Under the pieces are notes generated by a model, which searched no databases, had not been told where the DNA came from, and saw only the letters and a list, made by a program, of their open reading frames with translations. From Ulota crispa (lineage: Eukaryota > Streptophyta > Bryopsida > Orthotrichales > Orthotrichaceae): a DNA stretch of 64,000 bases. The DNA lies in assembly GCA_963920765.1 (NCBI GenBank), contig OY987244.1:6326501-6390500 (forward strand), written 5' to 3'. Shown here piece by piece: positions 1 through 11,470 of the stretch (position 1 is the stretch's first letter; each line of letters begins with the position of its first letter). A program made the position numbers and the translations under genes.

Positions 1-386
1 ACTAAATCCAAGTTTTTTCATGAGAAACAAAAACAGTTTTGTGCACCTAGCATGTTGTAATTAAGTGTAAGCATGGGCTCTCTTGCGTCAGAGATTTGGG
101 AATATGATAAGAAACCATTCCAAGGATGGAGAATTCTTCTCATGCAAAATGGGGTGGAGAGATATGAATAAAAATTTCTAAGAAATCTCCCAAACTTTGA
201 AACCCTTCATTGAGAGAAGATGAATTCCACCATAAGAGTTGATAGATGCACATGTTTCCAATAGAAAATGAGAGGTGATTAAAGATTGCAAACAACTTAA
301 TAAATCAGTAGTAGTTTTGTTCAAGGTTATTATACCAAAAGTACATTTGAACCAAAATCTCAACCCATCATGCCTTCAAGAACAAC
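1..386. other. AT-rich intergenic DNA, nothing recognised
   Basis: No open frame of convincing length or composition, no splice-bounded exon and no RNA gene seen. Short open frames here are AT-rich and resemble no family known to me. Confidence 0.5.
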
Positions 387-686
387 CTTAAGCAGGGTTT
401 AATTTCTTGGCGAAATTTTGTCAAAACCTTACCTCTAATGTGCACTAGTGACCTTTACACTAAGGAATCGGTGTGAAAAATTGGATGAAATTGTCAAATC
501 CCTCCTGGAGCAAAATCCCCATTTGCCAGATTTTGGATGAAAGTAGCTTATAATAGCAATTATTTGATGAACTTCCGTGTACCATTCATTAGTTCCGATT
601 TTAGCCAAAATTTCCTTACTTGCCAGCAGTGTAGGGTGCGGGTAACTCTACCCTGACAAAATCAAAAATTAAACCCTGACCTCAAG
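387..686. repeat. Foldback element, CTTAAGCAGGGTTTAAT ends
   Basis: The left end CTTAAGCAGGGTTTAAT is the imperfect inverse of the right end ATTAAACCCTGACCTCAAG. A shorter relative with the same ends lies at 30238-30370. About 300 bp, no coding capacity. A non-autonomous DNA transposon (MITE) is the likely identity; I could not settle the target duplication. Confidence 0.5.
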
Positions 687-1609
687 CACTCTTTTTAGTA
701 TGAAGAATGTAAAGAGTGGTCATTCCTCCAAAAGCCTCAAAGCCACAAAATTGATGGTTGAATTTCAAGGCTTGAAATTTTAAAAAGAAACAAGAAAACA
801 AATTGAGATTTAAACTTTAATCAAATGAGAGCAAATTTGCTCACTGCCATGAAACTTTTGGAGCAGTTTGATCCAATTTTTTTTGCTTGTGTGACCTCAA
901 AAACAACCTCAAGCAAACTCAAGCACTCAACAGAAAAACAGAATATAATAGTGGTCAATTTTTGTATATCGAATTGCCTTAACGGCACAAATTGAGGCCA
1001 TTATTTTAAGTCTTAAAATTATCAAAGGGAGGTTAAATGTAACGCTTAAGTTTGGTTTATTTGTTTCTTAAAAACACCATGTTTGTATTAGTAATTACTA
1101 GAGTTTAATGCAAGAAATAGCTTGTCAGTAGCAAATTATAACATGTGCATATTGATCTTCTTTGTGTTTTTAACTTAAGTGGACAATGATGAGCAGCACC
1201 ATGGCATTGATCTTCATCATACAGGAGAAACTTGTCCTAAATGGACATTTGCAAATCATTGTTTGCCAATGTTTAGGACACATTTTTCTTATATTGTTAT
1301 TTAATCAAGCTTCAAAATGTCATGGATTCAAGTGGCATCACTTCAATCACCCTCTTCCCATTATTTTTTTTGTTATAAAAAATAATAATGTATGAAGTAC
1401 TCAAAGAAATGACAAAAAATGACAATCCTTATGAAAAATAAAGACATGTGGCACTTTTGCTCATCAAACCAAATTATTCTAACTAGAAAAAACCCCACTT
1501 TTGGGTGGACAGTGATATACACATATACATATATCAATTCATGTTTCTGCTACACTAATTCAACACTTGTCAAAATTTGTTTCTCTTAAATTCAAAGGTT
1601 GCTTCAAAC
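687..1609. other. Intergenic DNA, nothing recognised
   Basis: AT-rich sequence without a supportable gene. The longest plus-strand frame (1186-1395) has low-complexity hydrophobic composition and no splice context. Confidence 0.45.
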
Positions 1610-1865
1610 TACGCCAATGTCTCAATTGTGCAAGTTCCACCTCAATTCAAGATCCTAGCTTTATTGGAGTATGTAAGCTTGAAAAAGAGTACTAAAGAAA
1701 GCTATAACTATTTTATTCAAAAATATTGATGGGGTTGTAAGGCTCAAAGTTAGGTCTAGCAAAATGGTTAACCCAAACCTTGGATGAAATCCCACCTTCT
1801 TTGGTGCCAAAACTTTCAAAAGGTGCAATATAGTGAACCAAGACGTGGGACATGGGATGTAATGT
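1610..1865. repeat. Dispersed repeat, copy 1
   Basis: This segment matches the reverse complement of about 30370-30615 at moderate identity. Shared landmarks are GCTAAAGAAAGC-like, AAAATGGTTAA and CTTCTTTGG...CCAAAA blocks. A fragment of the same sequence (TTTGTGCCAAAACTTT) also follows the point where the element at 3899 breaks off. No coding content seen. Confidence 0.45.
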
Positions 1866-2464
1866 AAAGCACCAACTCAGTCCCTATGTTTGGCTATCTC
1901 GTTGGCTATACACCAACCAACTTCTCAAATTGGAAGTGGGACATAGCCTAAAGTGCCTCTAATTTAGATTATTTTATGAGAAAATTTAAAAAACACCCTT
2001 GTCTTTTCCTATATTTTGAGAAATACCCTTATAATTTTTGAAATTGCAAAAATACCTTGTAGGGATTTCATAGCATTGTGATGCAATTATATTGTGGCCC
2101 TCAAAAAAAATAAAAACATACAACCACCCATATATGATTTGACTTTATCTCTCCTTATGCTTTTGAATTTCCCATTTTTGATATACATATGTTTTCTAGT
2201 ACTCATACATACTTGCACACTTATTTTTCACAATTATAAAATTTGATTTGCAAAATTGGGTGTGGAAGCATTGCCTTGAGCATGTGCGCGGCGAGTCAAT
2301 GTACCACTGCAACTTAGGTGCTTTGTAATAGAAATCTTCAAGAATATGCTTGCAATTTTGAAAATTAAAAAGGTAATTTTCAAATTGTTGCAAAATACAC
2401 GAATATTTTCAAAACATTCCCTTATTATATGGTTTCTTTTCTTTTCTTGTTCTTGTCATTGCAG

Positions 2465-2661
2465 GAGTAAGCCCAGGGTGGCCAGAATTAGCAGGCAAAG
2501 ATTACAAAGAAGCCATCAACAAAATTGTACAAGACTATTTGGGTGTGACGGTTGTGTATGGACCCACCGGCTACTTTCGCATCCAAAACTTCCAACTAGA
2601 CCGAGTTTGGCTTGATGTGAATACCAAGGGGACTGTTGCTGGTGTCCCTTCCATTGGCTAA
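2465..2661 (+). CDS. Potato inhibitor I family serine protease inhibitor, terminal exon (partial gene)
   Basis: After an acceptor (TTGCAG at 2459-2464), 64 codons run to a TAA at 2659. The frame starts at GTA 2467, so the exon takes one base from an upstream exon. Seen: SPGWPELAGK at the start, TGYFRIQNFQLDRVWLDVN in the middle and the end GVPSIG. These match the family core (WPELVG, the inhibitory loop followed by DRV, and VPxIG). These proteins bind serine proteases through one exposed loop and are usually secreted or vacuolar defence proteins of about 70-110 aa. Nearly the whole inhibitor domain is here. I could not find the first exon with a start codon and signal peptide; the nearby frame at 2346 is not convincing. 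It may be a gene with a distant first exon or a fragment. The loop lacks the usual spacing and residues, so protease specificity is unclear. Confidence 0.75.
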
Positions 2662-3486
2662 ACTTCTGGTTTTATAAATGACATGAAAAGTAAAAAATTT
2701 GTTATGCATTTACTTGCGTTCCAAATATTTGTATCTATAAAAGCAAAGAGTATGACGCAAGTGTTTCAATATCTAAGCTCTGGGTTTCACTAGGGCATAG
2801 GCCCCTCAAAAGATAATGGAGGCGTGCAAAGCTTTACAAGAAAATGGGTTCTAAATGACTAGTTCACAATGATTGCAAATGTTCATAATGATTGTAAGGG
2901 TATTTTCACATTTGGTTTTATGAGACGTAGTAGCAAAGGAAAATTAGATGCATTTGGAAACACCTTTAAATTGCATTCATATTGAATTGTTAATTTTCCT
3001 TCTAACACCAAGTGTGAATATATCCTAAGGGTATGTTCAAGCACTATTTCAATAACAATAGTATTGCTCCCAAAAATAATATTACATGGTGTTTCCAATA
3101 GTTTGCAATTGGAGCTCAATCTTTTTGTCATTTTGGACATATTTAGTCAATTTGGACATGTCAATTAGGACACAATTTCTTGTAGTGAATTCTACCAAAA
3201 TTATGCTATATTTTTGTTTTATCTATGTTGATGTAATATGTGAGACATCTATACTATGTGAAACTTGCATCTAGTAAGTCACAATCAACTAATGAAAGCA
3301 AACTAGGTGAATTGTGAATGGTTGGATCCATGTCCTTAAATATTAAACAAAGTGAAGAAAATAGAGCAAATGATCATTAAAGAAGAATGGGTACTAGATA
3401 GTCAAGAATTGGGGTAGTAGGATACACTCAACCCATGAATAGTTGACATTGCGTGGGAGAGAGGGGGGAGGAGGTTCCAAATGGAC
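2662..3486. other. 3' flank and intergenic DNA with CACTA-like remnants
   Basis: No gene seen. About 2843-2900 (TTTACAAGAAAA followed by TTCACAATGATTGCAAATGTTCA) resembles the left arm of the element at 4892. About 3118-3190 (TTGTCATTTTGGACATATTT to CTTGTAGTG) matches the right end of the element at 63436. These look like decayed or composite CACTA-like MITEs. Confidence 0.4.
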
Positions 3487-3742
3487 AACACTATTTTGTG
3501 AGTATGTAACTATGAGCAATGAGCCAAGATTTCGTGAACAAGAATTGATTTGGAGCTGAAAATCAATGAAAAAACAAAAAAAAATCATCAAATTTTTCAA
3601 GAGATGAAAGTTTAAAATGCACAATTTTAAGGCCTTATGTACATGGTTATAGGTGAAACTTAGTATTTTGACCAAAAATCCAAGTCCACAGCTCACGGCT
3701 CACGACTCACAACTAATGGACCCTCGCTCATAATATAGCATT
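3487..3742. repeat. MITE-like repeat, ACTATTTTGTGAG ends, copy 1
   Basis: The left end AACACTATTTTGTGAG and right end GCTCATAATATAGCATT are imperfect inverted repeats. A second copy lies at 22072-22315 with the same internal landmarks (AAAATGCACAATTTTAAGGCC and GCTCACGGCTCA). About 250 bp, non-coding. A minus-strand frame across it is a by-product of the sequence. Confidence 0.55.
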
Positions 3743-3898
3743 CATTAATTCCATAGGAGTTGAGGCTTACTTCCTTGCACTCTCTTAGGTTTTTAAAATA
3801 AATTAACACTATATTGTAAACCCCAACCCTACAAGAAAAAGTTCAACGCAATTGGAGTTTGGAAAGGTGTAAATTGATCCAAAAAAAAATCATTTTAA

Positions 3899-4755
3899 CC
3901 CCTAAAGGACTGAGCCATTTTTTCAGTGAAAATCACTCAAAACTGCCACTTTTGGGGGGTTAGTAAGAAGGTAATTTTTTTTGAAAGTTTGGGAAATCCA
4001 ACTACATGATCTTGCCCTAGACTAGATTAGGTACTTGTGGAAAAAATTAGGTCATTCCGGATGGACATGAGTGAGATATTTACATCTAAAGAGAAAAGAA
4101 AAGTTTTTTTTCATGCTACCGCAAAATTTCAGAAGCCTTTGACCATTCTTACATGAAAATAATTGCTCCACGCAACTTTGCGCTTTATTTTTCCCATGTA
4201 GGAGATCAAGTTAGCTATGCATGGGAGAATTTTCAAATCAATTGGAACTACACAACACATAGGAAAAATCAGTAAGTAAAAAGAAGCAGAGAATGAGTCA
4301 AATCACTAAATTATTAAGAATTGAATTATTAAAATGAAAAATGCAAATCCCAACGGTCATAATGTTGTGATAAAAAATCTACATCCTTTGGTTTTGTTTT
4401 TTTCCAAAATAGTAAAAAATTGAGTAAAATAAAGGACTTCAACGTTTATTTTAGAGTAGAGATTCCATAACTACCAGCAAACAAAAACTCCTCATAACTT
4501 TTATTTCATTGATTGAAATTGAATGATTCAAAGCTTCTCACCTATAAAAGAATCTAAAGAACCAATTTCAAATTTTAATTTTTTTAAAAAAGTAATTTTT
4601 AAAGAAGTTTTTGGGCTACCCGGGTGGGCAATCCTCCCTTGCTTTTCAGATTTTCAAGCGTAACTTCTTCAATAATTGTCAGAATGAGGAAAAAATTAGA
4701 TGCCCGCATAGATCTTTGAATTTGCCACCTTCAATAAAAGTTTCAAAAAATCAAA
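3899..4755 (+). mobile_element. TTAA-flanked element, family A, 3'-truncated copy
   Basis: It begins CCCCTAAAGGACTGAGCC directly after TTAA (3895-3898). It is colinear with the copies at 57887-58828 and 62406-63231, sharing GAAAATCA-CT, TGCCACTTTTGGGG, CATGGGAGAATTTTCAA and AGATCTTTGAAT blocks. Near 4755 it departs into sequence resembling the repeat at 1780, so the right terminal repeat is lost. No transposase. This is a decayed non-autonomous DNA element. Confidence 0.65.
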
Positions 4756-4891
4756 ATTTCAAGTCTTGGAATGAAGGCCCACTTTCTTTGTGCCAAAACT
4801 TTGAAACAACGTTGCCATACATCATTTGTAAGCAATTCAAAAATAGAAGCACATTCTGTGTCCCAATATTAATTCCTTTTTATCAATCAAG

Positions 4892-5033
4892 CACTACAAA
4901 AAAAATGTGTCTTAAATGATTGATTCACAAGAATTGCAAATATTCACAATGATTATAATCAAGTCATCCAATAATCATTGTGAACATTTGTAATCATTGT
5001 GAACCAATCCTTTTAACATGTTTTCTTGCAGTG
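4892..5033. mobile_element. CACTA-like MITE (142 bp foldback) with 3-bp target duplication
   Basis: The ends are CACTACAAAAAAA and TTTTCTTGCAGTG (inverse CACTGCAAGAAAA). The interior folds on itself through ATTCACAATGATTATAAT and its inverse. AAG occurs on both sides, a 3-bp target duplication as expected for CACTA transposons. No coding capacity. Related ends occur at 13417, 40507 and 63436. Confidence 0.7.
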
Positions 5034-5149
5034 AAGGAAACTTGCTACACACATTGAATCACCCTCCAACTCCCCCAAAGTTCCCACACACGAAACGAAA
5101 GTCAGTTGGTAGGTGCACAACAATAGTTTTCTCCTTTTTCTTTATAATT

Positions 5150-5450
5150 CAACAAAGCACCAAAAAGGAACCAAAAAGGATTTCTTCCTGATCCAATAAT
5201 AACCAATGATCATGAAACAGCGGGTGCCAAAGCGACCAGCAAAAGAACCAATAAGTGATTCTCAGCATCTACCATTTACCAATCCTCTTCCTCGGGGACC
5301 AATACCAACCTTCCACGTGTACACAAAAGATTCCCTTCTTGAAAAGGACGCCGAACAGCCGAAGTGCGCGCAAGTAGCATGCCACCTGTCAATGCGGGGC
5401 CCGCCACTCCCGACGCTTGGCGGGGATCCATAACTCATCCCGCCAACGTC
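5150..5450 (+). promoter_or_regulatory. Probable promoter of the ankyrin gene: CCAAT cluster and G-box
   Basis: Several CCAAT motifs (near 5192, 5202, 5239, 5279 and 5300) precede a palindromic G-box CACGTG at 5314-5319, in the first GC-richer stretch upstream of the ankyrin gene. CCAAT boxes bind NF-Y and G-boxes bind bZIP/bHLH factors in plants; their use here is inferred. The open frame at 5206-5433 covers the same DNA but matches nothing I recognise. Confidence 0.35.
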
Positions 5451-5513
5451 CCAATCCAGTGTCCTTCCAGCCGCCTAAATTCGAAAAGAATCAAATCTTA
5501 AAAGGTAGCTTAA

Positions 5514-6125
5514 GATAAGCTCGGTTTCCTCCCAAAACAGTTCGTCCACACAGAAACATTTGAACTCCATAACCTTAGATTTTCAAAGCTTTTGCAGGTT
5601 TTCAAAGTCTTAGCAGATTTTCAAAGCTTTAGCAGAGTTTGCACTTTGCAGGATGTTTTTCCTAAGTTTAGGAAAAGCACGTTTGAGATAACTGCCTGAA
5701 TTTTCATACAGAGTAAAGCTTAGTTTGAAAAGAAACATGCTAAAGTATCTCGGTTTCCTCCCAAAACAGTTCGTCGAAACAGAAATATTTGAACTCCACG
5801 ATTTTAGATTCTCAAAGCTTTTGCAGATTGTCAAAGTTTAAGCAGATTTTCGAAGCGTTTGCAGATTTTCGAAGTTTGCAGGATGTTTTTGCCAAGTTTA
5901 GGAAAAGCACGTTCTCAAGCCGCCTAAATTTGAAAAGGTACCTGAAAAAGTAGCTCGGTTTCTTCCCAAAACAGTTCGTCGACACAGAAACATTTAAACT
6001 CCACAACCTTAGATAGCAGATTTTTAAAGGTTTTGCAGCTTTTGCAGATTCCGAAGTTTGCAGGATGTTTTTGTTAAGTTTAGGAAAAGCACGTTTGAGA
6101 TCACTGCCTGACTTTTCATAGCAGA
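5514..6125. repeat. Three tandem copies of a ~205-230 bp unit upstream of the ankyrin gene
   Basis: The motif CTCGGTTTC(C/T)TCCCAAAAC followed by AGTTCGTC-ACA recurs at about 5521, 5748 and 5956. Each copy continues through GCAGATTTTC repeats, TTTGCAGGATGTTTTT and TTTAGGAAAAGCACGTT. A shorter sub-repeat (TTTTCAAAGCTTTAGCAGA type) lies inside each unit. The minus-strand frames over this block are products of the repetition. Confidence 0.8.
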
Positions 6126-6833
6126 GTAGTAGTCGCAGTAGTACTGGAGCGATGTAAGCTTCGAGAGCAGGAGGCAGCCTGTTTTGCTTGCTTGCAGAAA
6201 TGGAGGAGCTCGTGCAAGCACCGCTGGATGGAGTGACTCCTTTCGCACATTCTCGCATCTGTTGTGCTTCTGAAACAGCTGCTGCTGCGGTCGTCGCAAC
6301 GAACCTTCATCACTTGCTTTTAGAATCATTACGTGGATCACTTCATTGCTTTTAGAATTATTAAGCTTATGTGGATCACTTCTCTTCTCTTGTATTCATT
6401 GTTGCTTCTCATTCAGTGTCCGTTTTTAGCTGTGCTGGCAGCGCCGTCAATCATTACGGATATCCGAGCTCAGATTCTCCTCTTTCTTTCTGTTTTATTC
6501 CACTTGACGTGAGCTTTAGTTTAGCCTCAAATCTTTGTCTCTGGCCATTTGAAACTCCGTTGCCTTTCTCTCTTCGTAGCATAACTTAAGTCTCGCACTC
6601 TGATACTTCATTGCTCTTTTTTCTGCACTTTCAATCGAGTCTCTGGTTTGTTTGCAGTTCATTCTTTCCCTGTGCATCCCATTTCTCTCTTCTAGCACAG
6701 TTGCTATCTCTTGCATTGCTTGTGTTTCTATTCTCAATCGATCGTGCCTTGCTGTTTCGGACTATATCCATTCTCTGCCATTTTGGCGGTCTTCATCAGT
6801 CTCTCGTTCACCCGCCCGCCATTTCGTGAACAG

Positions 6834-7063
6834 GTGCGTCCTTCTGCTTTCTAATCTCCCCCTGATAAGGCAATCTTCTCTTCATTGTGAGCTTGACTTT
6901 TTTCTGCTATTCTTGTTGACGCGTGTTTCTCTGGTCGTGATGCGCATGTGCTATTGCAATCTCTTTGAGAAATCCGAGTTGATTGACACTTTATGTGAGG
7001 TTTGCAAACCCTAAAACGCTTGCCGGAAAATATATTTGATATTAACATTATTGTGCCTTTCAG
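6834..7063 (+). other. Probable 5'-leader intron of the ankyrin gene
   Basis: Donor AACAG|GTGCGT at 6833/6834 and acceptor TTTCAG at 7058-7063, with a T-rich stretch before the acceptor. Splicing would join a GC-richer leader (about 6400-6833) to AGTAACGCTC, 44 bases before the start codon. A telo-box AAACCCTAA lies at 7006-7014 near the 3' end of this intron. Inferred from consensus only. Confidence 0.4.
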
Positions 7064-7073
7064 AGTAACGCTC

Positions 7074-7085
7074 ATGGATCTGTGA
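7074..7085 (+). promoter_or_regulatory. Three-codon upstream ORF before the ankyrin start
   Basis: ATG GAT CTG TGA (Met-Asp-Leu-stop) ends 22 bases before the main ATG at 7108. If the leader is spliced as proposed, it lies in the mature 5' UTR and could lower translation of the main frame. Confidence 0.4.
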
Positions 7086-7107
7086 AGCTGCAGATAACAA
7101 TCAGGGA

Positions 7108-10100
7108 ATGGCCGAGAGGGCGGCCAGTGAGTTGGACGAGGGGTCGTACGCGTCGGAGCTGCATTTGGCGGTGAAGCAGAACGACGTGCAAAAGGTGCGG
7201 AGTTTAGTAGAAGAGGACGTGACGAAGGTGACGAGCCGGGACGCAGTCGGGCGGACGCCCCTGCATTGGGCGCTAGTGTTCGGCAACGACGAGGCGGCGA
7301 AGATACTGATCATTAATATGTCACGAAGTTCGCTTGATACGCGTGATCAGCAAGGGTGTGCTCCGCTCCACTACGCCGCTGCGAGAGCGTACACCACCAT
7401 GGCACGCGTGCTCATCATGCGTGGTGCGTCTCCTAATGTTGTGGACATGAAGCAGCGCACACCGTTGCATTATGCAGGGCAGTTGATGAACCCCGAGATG
7501 GTGGAGCTGCTTGTCAGCCGAGGCGCGGATAGAGCACGTTTGAATGTGCAAGGGGAGTTGGCGATTGATGTTGCTCGCAAATGGGGCGCCACCTCGTCTA
7601 TTCCGTGCTTGACACCCGACTCCGCTACCACGACCACGACAACCACGACAACCACGACGATGCCTGCGAATGGGAAGGTACTAAGCTTTCGGACACCATC
7701 TCTGGCAATCCACAACTCCTCCAATCAATCTTCGATTTCTCCTCTTCAATGCTTTCTCATATTCAATCAGTCACTTGGTATCTTGAACATGAGTGAGTTG
7801 CAATAAAAATGGATTATTCAAGGGAAAATTTCGTGGATACCCCTGAAGTTTGCAATGTTTCCATAGATACCCCTGCTTTTTTCAGAAATTGCACAAGTAT
7901 AAAAAATATCAGGCGTTTGTTTTGTTGTGCATGCCACTTCCCTTCTTCCTTTGTGCGCACGTTGCTTCTTTTTTGTTTCATTACGATCCCTTCTTCGACA
8001 TTGGTCATGAAGGACTTTGCAGTATTTTCATAGATACCCCTGCTTTTTCAGAAATTGCACAAGGTTCAAAAATTTCAGGCGTTTTTTTTTTGTTGTGCAT
8101 GCCACTTCCCTTCTTCTTCCCTTCTTCAACATTGGTCATGAAGGAAGTACGAGCACAACAAATAAATAAATGCCTAAAAGTTATGGGTCCAAGGGTATTT
8201 GTGCTCTGGCAATACACAACTCCTTCAATCAGCCTTTCTACAATGAATTTCGGGAAAATTTTGTGGATACCCCTGAAGTTTACAATATTTTCATACATAC
8301 CCCTGCTTTTTCAGAAATTGCATTAATATCCCGCTTTCAAACGCTATCTCTGGCAATACACAACTCCTCCAATCAACCCTTCTTCAATGAATTTCGGGAA
8401 AACTTCATGGATACCCTGAGGTTTGCAATATTTTCATAGATACCCCTGCTTTTTCAGTAATTACACAAATACCCTTGAATCAAAAATTTCAGGCGTTTGT
8501 TTTGTTGTGCATGCCACTTCCCTTCTTCCTTTGTGCTACACGTTGCTTCTTTTTTGTCTCATTACATTCCCTTCTTCAACATTGGCCATGAAGGAAGTAT
8601 GAGCACAACAAATAAATGCCTAAAAATTATGGTCCAAGGGTATTTGTGCTCTGGCAATACACAACTCCTTTAATCAACCTTGTCTACAATGAATTTCGGG
8701 AAAATTTCATGGATACCCGTGAGGTTTGCAGTATTTTCATAGATACCCCTGCTTTTTCAGAAATTGCACAAATACTCGTGGATCAAAAATCTCAGGCGTT
8801 TGTTTTGTTGTGCATGCCACTTCCCTTCTTCCTTTGTGCATACCAGCGATCTTTAAACTGGCTAAATTTAGCGGGTTTGCTAATTACGTAGCTGAAAAAC
8901 TTGTAAACTTTACAGTGTTAAAATTGAAAATTTTAGCTTTTTAGCAATGTATTTAGCTACTTGAGATACAAATGAAAATCGTATTTGGGATCACTGGTGC
9001 ACATGTTTTTTTTTATTGCATTCCCTTCTTCAACATTGGTCATGAAGGAAGTACGAGCAGACCAAGTAAATACCTAAAAATTATGGTCCAAGAGTATTTG
9101 TGCAATTTCTGAAAAACAGGGGTATCTATGAAAATATCGCAAACTTCAGGGGTATCCATGAAATTTGCCCATGAATTTCTAATACGTTCTCAGGTCGCTA
9201 AAGGTTTCAATATCTTCTACTGTAACTCTGCATGATTGTCATTGTCATCTGAGCCTGAGTTCTGCAACTGCAGGCACCGATGGAGAAGCTCAAGAGCAGC
9301 GCTACTACCAAAAGCTCTGTTCCTGTCGAGGCAAAGTCGCCTGTGAAGAAAGGCCCCTCGCTTGAAAGGCTGTTGAGTGCTTGGAAAGCAGCGGAGATTG
9401 AGACTCGCAGGAAGAAAGAGGTCGAGCTACAGGCAGCTCATAAGGTGCATACATAATCCAACTCTTGCACACAGCAATCTTATCAAAAAACCAACCCCCT
9501 GAGAGATTTTATAGAAAGCTTTGCTGCGTTTTACTGTGCAGGCTTTACGTGACAAACTGATTTACATGACATACGGAGTAGTAAGGTTTAACGGTTTTTA
9601 GGAAGTGGTGCTTAAACCCCTGTTTCGTTATACACAAACCTGCTTGCAGAATTTGTAGTTTGGATCACTCAACGCTCTTTGACAATTAGACTGAAGCTTT
9701 TGTTTTGTTTTGTTTGTCGTTTTTGTTTCGGTGTGTTTGTGCAGGCAAATGCTGCTCTAGAGGAAGCACTGAGAGCTTGGAAGGAAATTGAGCAAGCGAA
9801 TAATCCGCAAAGATGTTTGGGAGGAGTAGAGTCAGACCCTGACAAAGCTTCCACGTCAGCCTCCAAACCTGTTGGTTTCATGGGTTTATCAATCGACGTT
9901 GGAGATGGTTCTTCTTCATGTGACGAGAACGACTTGGGTTCGACAGCATGCTCTGTAAGAACATTTCCATTGGAGAGTTTTGATATTTCTGTCTCCTCTC
10001 TTTAACCAGTTTGTAGGATTGTGCAGTCATTGGGAGATCATTACAAAACCTCCGGAGTGATCACTTTTCAGTTCAATGCCCTACAACAAGTTCTCGAGTT

Positions 10101-11314
10101 TTTTAGAGCTCAGCTAGTCATTATTGCAACTTTATTAAACAAAGAAGTCCCGTAGCCCTGCTAATTTATTTTCCATTAACATGATTTGTTGTAGATATGT
10201 GGCTTGAGATTGTTAGCATGTATAGCCTCGTGGTATTTTATTGTTTTTGAAGTGTTCAATTGCTGTCCTTCATTAGTGGTTGCTGTCTAGCTGAGTTTCA
10301 GAGAAGTTGAGAACTTGGTGGAGGGCATTGTACAAGATCCCCAATCTGTTGCGATCAAGTTTTTGTCGCTGAATTTCTTTATGCAAGTCTCTACCACATC
10401 GCCTGTAAAAATACCAAAAAAGCTTATGTTAGTATAACAGCTTCTTTTGGTTTTTGTAGATTTTTTGGTGTAAGAAAGTACCAATAGCTATTGACTAGCA
10501 GTGTTTTGTCGTGCAGGAGAAGAGAGATCTGTCGTGGTGTACAGAATGGGAGGTGCAAGAGAATGTGTCTGAGGAGGCTGCACAACCTCCATCGCCAAGG
10601 GAAAGAAAGCTGCCACCCACCAATTCATGGAACGAGGAAAACCACCCGTGGGTACAGGTACCCGCGTACAATCAGACGTTGGACCGTAGTTTCGGTGACA
10701 GTAACGTTCTTAGAAGATCCAATTCTTTTGATGGATTGCATTTCATCATACAAGCCGGGGAACTAGCCACCAAGTTACCGTTTATGTCTAGCTTGGAGGT
10801 TTATTGAGAGAGTCCCATTGTTTGGTAGTAATATTATTCTTTATACATTTGTGTTTTTTTCTTTCTTTTTTGCAACACAAAAATCAATGTGCTGCAATGG
10901 TGGTCACGCCGTGATTATCAATGTACTAATACTTAGTTGCAGCAGAGTTTATTAGACGGGGTATGCCCCCTCTTCTTTGGAACGCTCTTCTAACACGTTG
11001 AGTCGTTCCGTGTTCAATTTTCTACCAATGGAAATACACGGCTGGTGCCTTGCCCCTCCGTTTTCAGAGATTTTTACTTCTCCTTGTTTTTTTCCCCTTT
11101 CTCTTATGGTAAATGTGGATTGTGGTTTAGCGTGTTTGTGATTGTTTGTTTGTTGTGTTGGTTTTGTTTTGTTTTTGTTTTTGCTTTTTTTTTTGCTTGT
11201 GATTGTGCAAAATGATACCTGGGTGTTTGCTTTGGAAGGTCTCATTAGGAGTGTCTACGTCTTCAGGTTCGGCCTGCACGCAAAGCGGAGGTGGCCACTT
11301 CTTCGTCTGCTTGA
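7108..11314 (+). CDS. Ankyrin-repeat protein with coiled-coil-like tail (5 exons)
   Basis: Exons by eye: 7108-7677, 9274-9444, 9745-9954, 10517-10798 and 11267-11314, all phase 0 with GT-AG sites, giving 426 aa. Residues about 35-165 hold roughly four ankyrin repeats (GRTPLHWALVFGNDEAAKIL, GCAPLHYAAA, RTPLHYAG, GELAIDVARKW), a protein-binding fold. Exon 1 ends in a run of about 12 Thr, then exons 2-3 encode charged, probably helical segments (LERLLSAWKAAEIETRRKKE; ALRAWKEIEQ). Exon 4 is Ser/Glu-rich, and exon 5 adds VRPARKAEVATSSSA and a stop. No kinase, TM or RING domain is visible. If the exon 4 donor is not used, the frame ends two codons later. Intron 1 (1.6 kb) is filled with MITE fragments. 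I cannot assign a function; a cytosolic or nuclear adaptor is a guess. Confidence 0.7.
7821..9175. mobile_element. Cluster of GGATACCC-family MITE copies and fragments inside ankyrin intron 1
   Basis: The motif GGATACCCSTGARGTTTRC recurs near 7837, 8267, 8410 and 8709, and its inverse (GCAAACTTCAGGGGTATCC) at 9140-9158. Between them GCATGCCACTTCCCTTCTTC and ACATTGGTCATGAAGGAAGT recur. The block is several tandem or nested copies of the palindromic element seen complete at 28357-28676. Plus-strand frames (7809-8944) with repeated NSSNQP-like peptides are by-products. Confidence 0.75.
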
Positions 11315-11470
11315 ACGCGACTTATGGTATCTCAAGATCTCAAGCACAATTGCTAGTGAAGTGCAATTGTTGAAGCGTTTCAGTGAGGTACACTCAAGCC
11401 CCTTAAAGGACACGCTTTGTAATTACATTTTGAGAATCTGAGTTGTGTGTATAATTGGTTGGAGAGTTTG

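Noticed and set aside
5812..6258. Minus-strand frame of 148 codons upstream of the ankyrin gene
   Set aside because: It spans a tandem repeat, and its repeated peptide simply reflects the repeated DNA.
8005..8944. Plus-strand frames with recurring NSSNQP/NEFRENF peptides
   Set aside because: They are translations of repeated MITE copies in intron 1 of the ankyrin gene.
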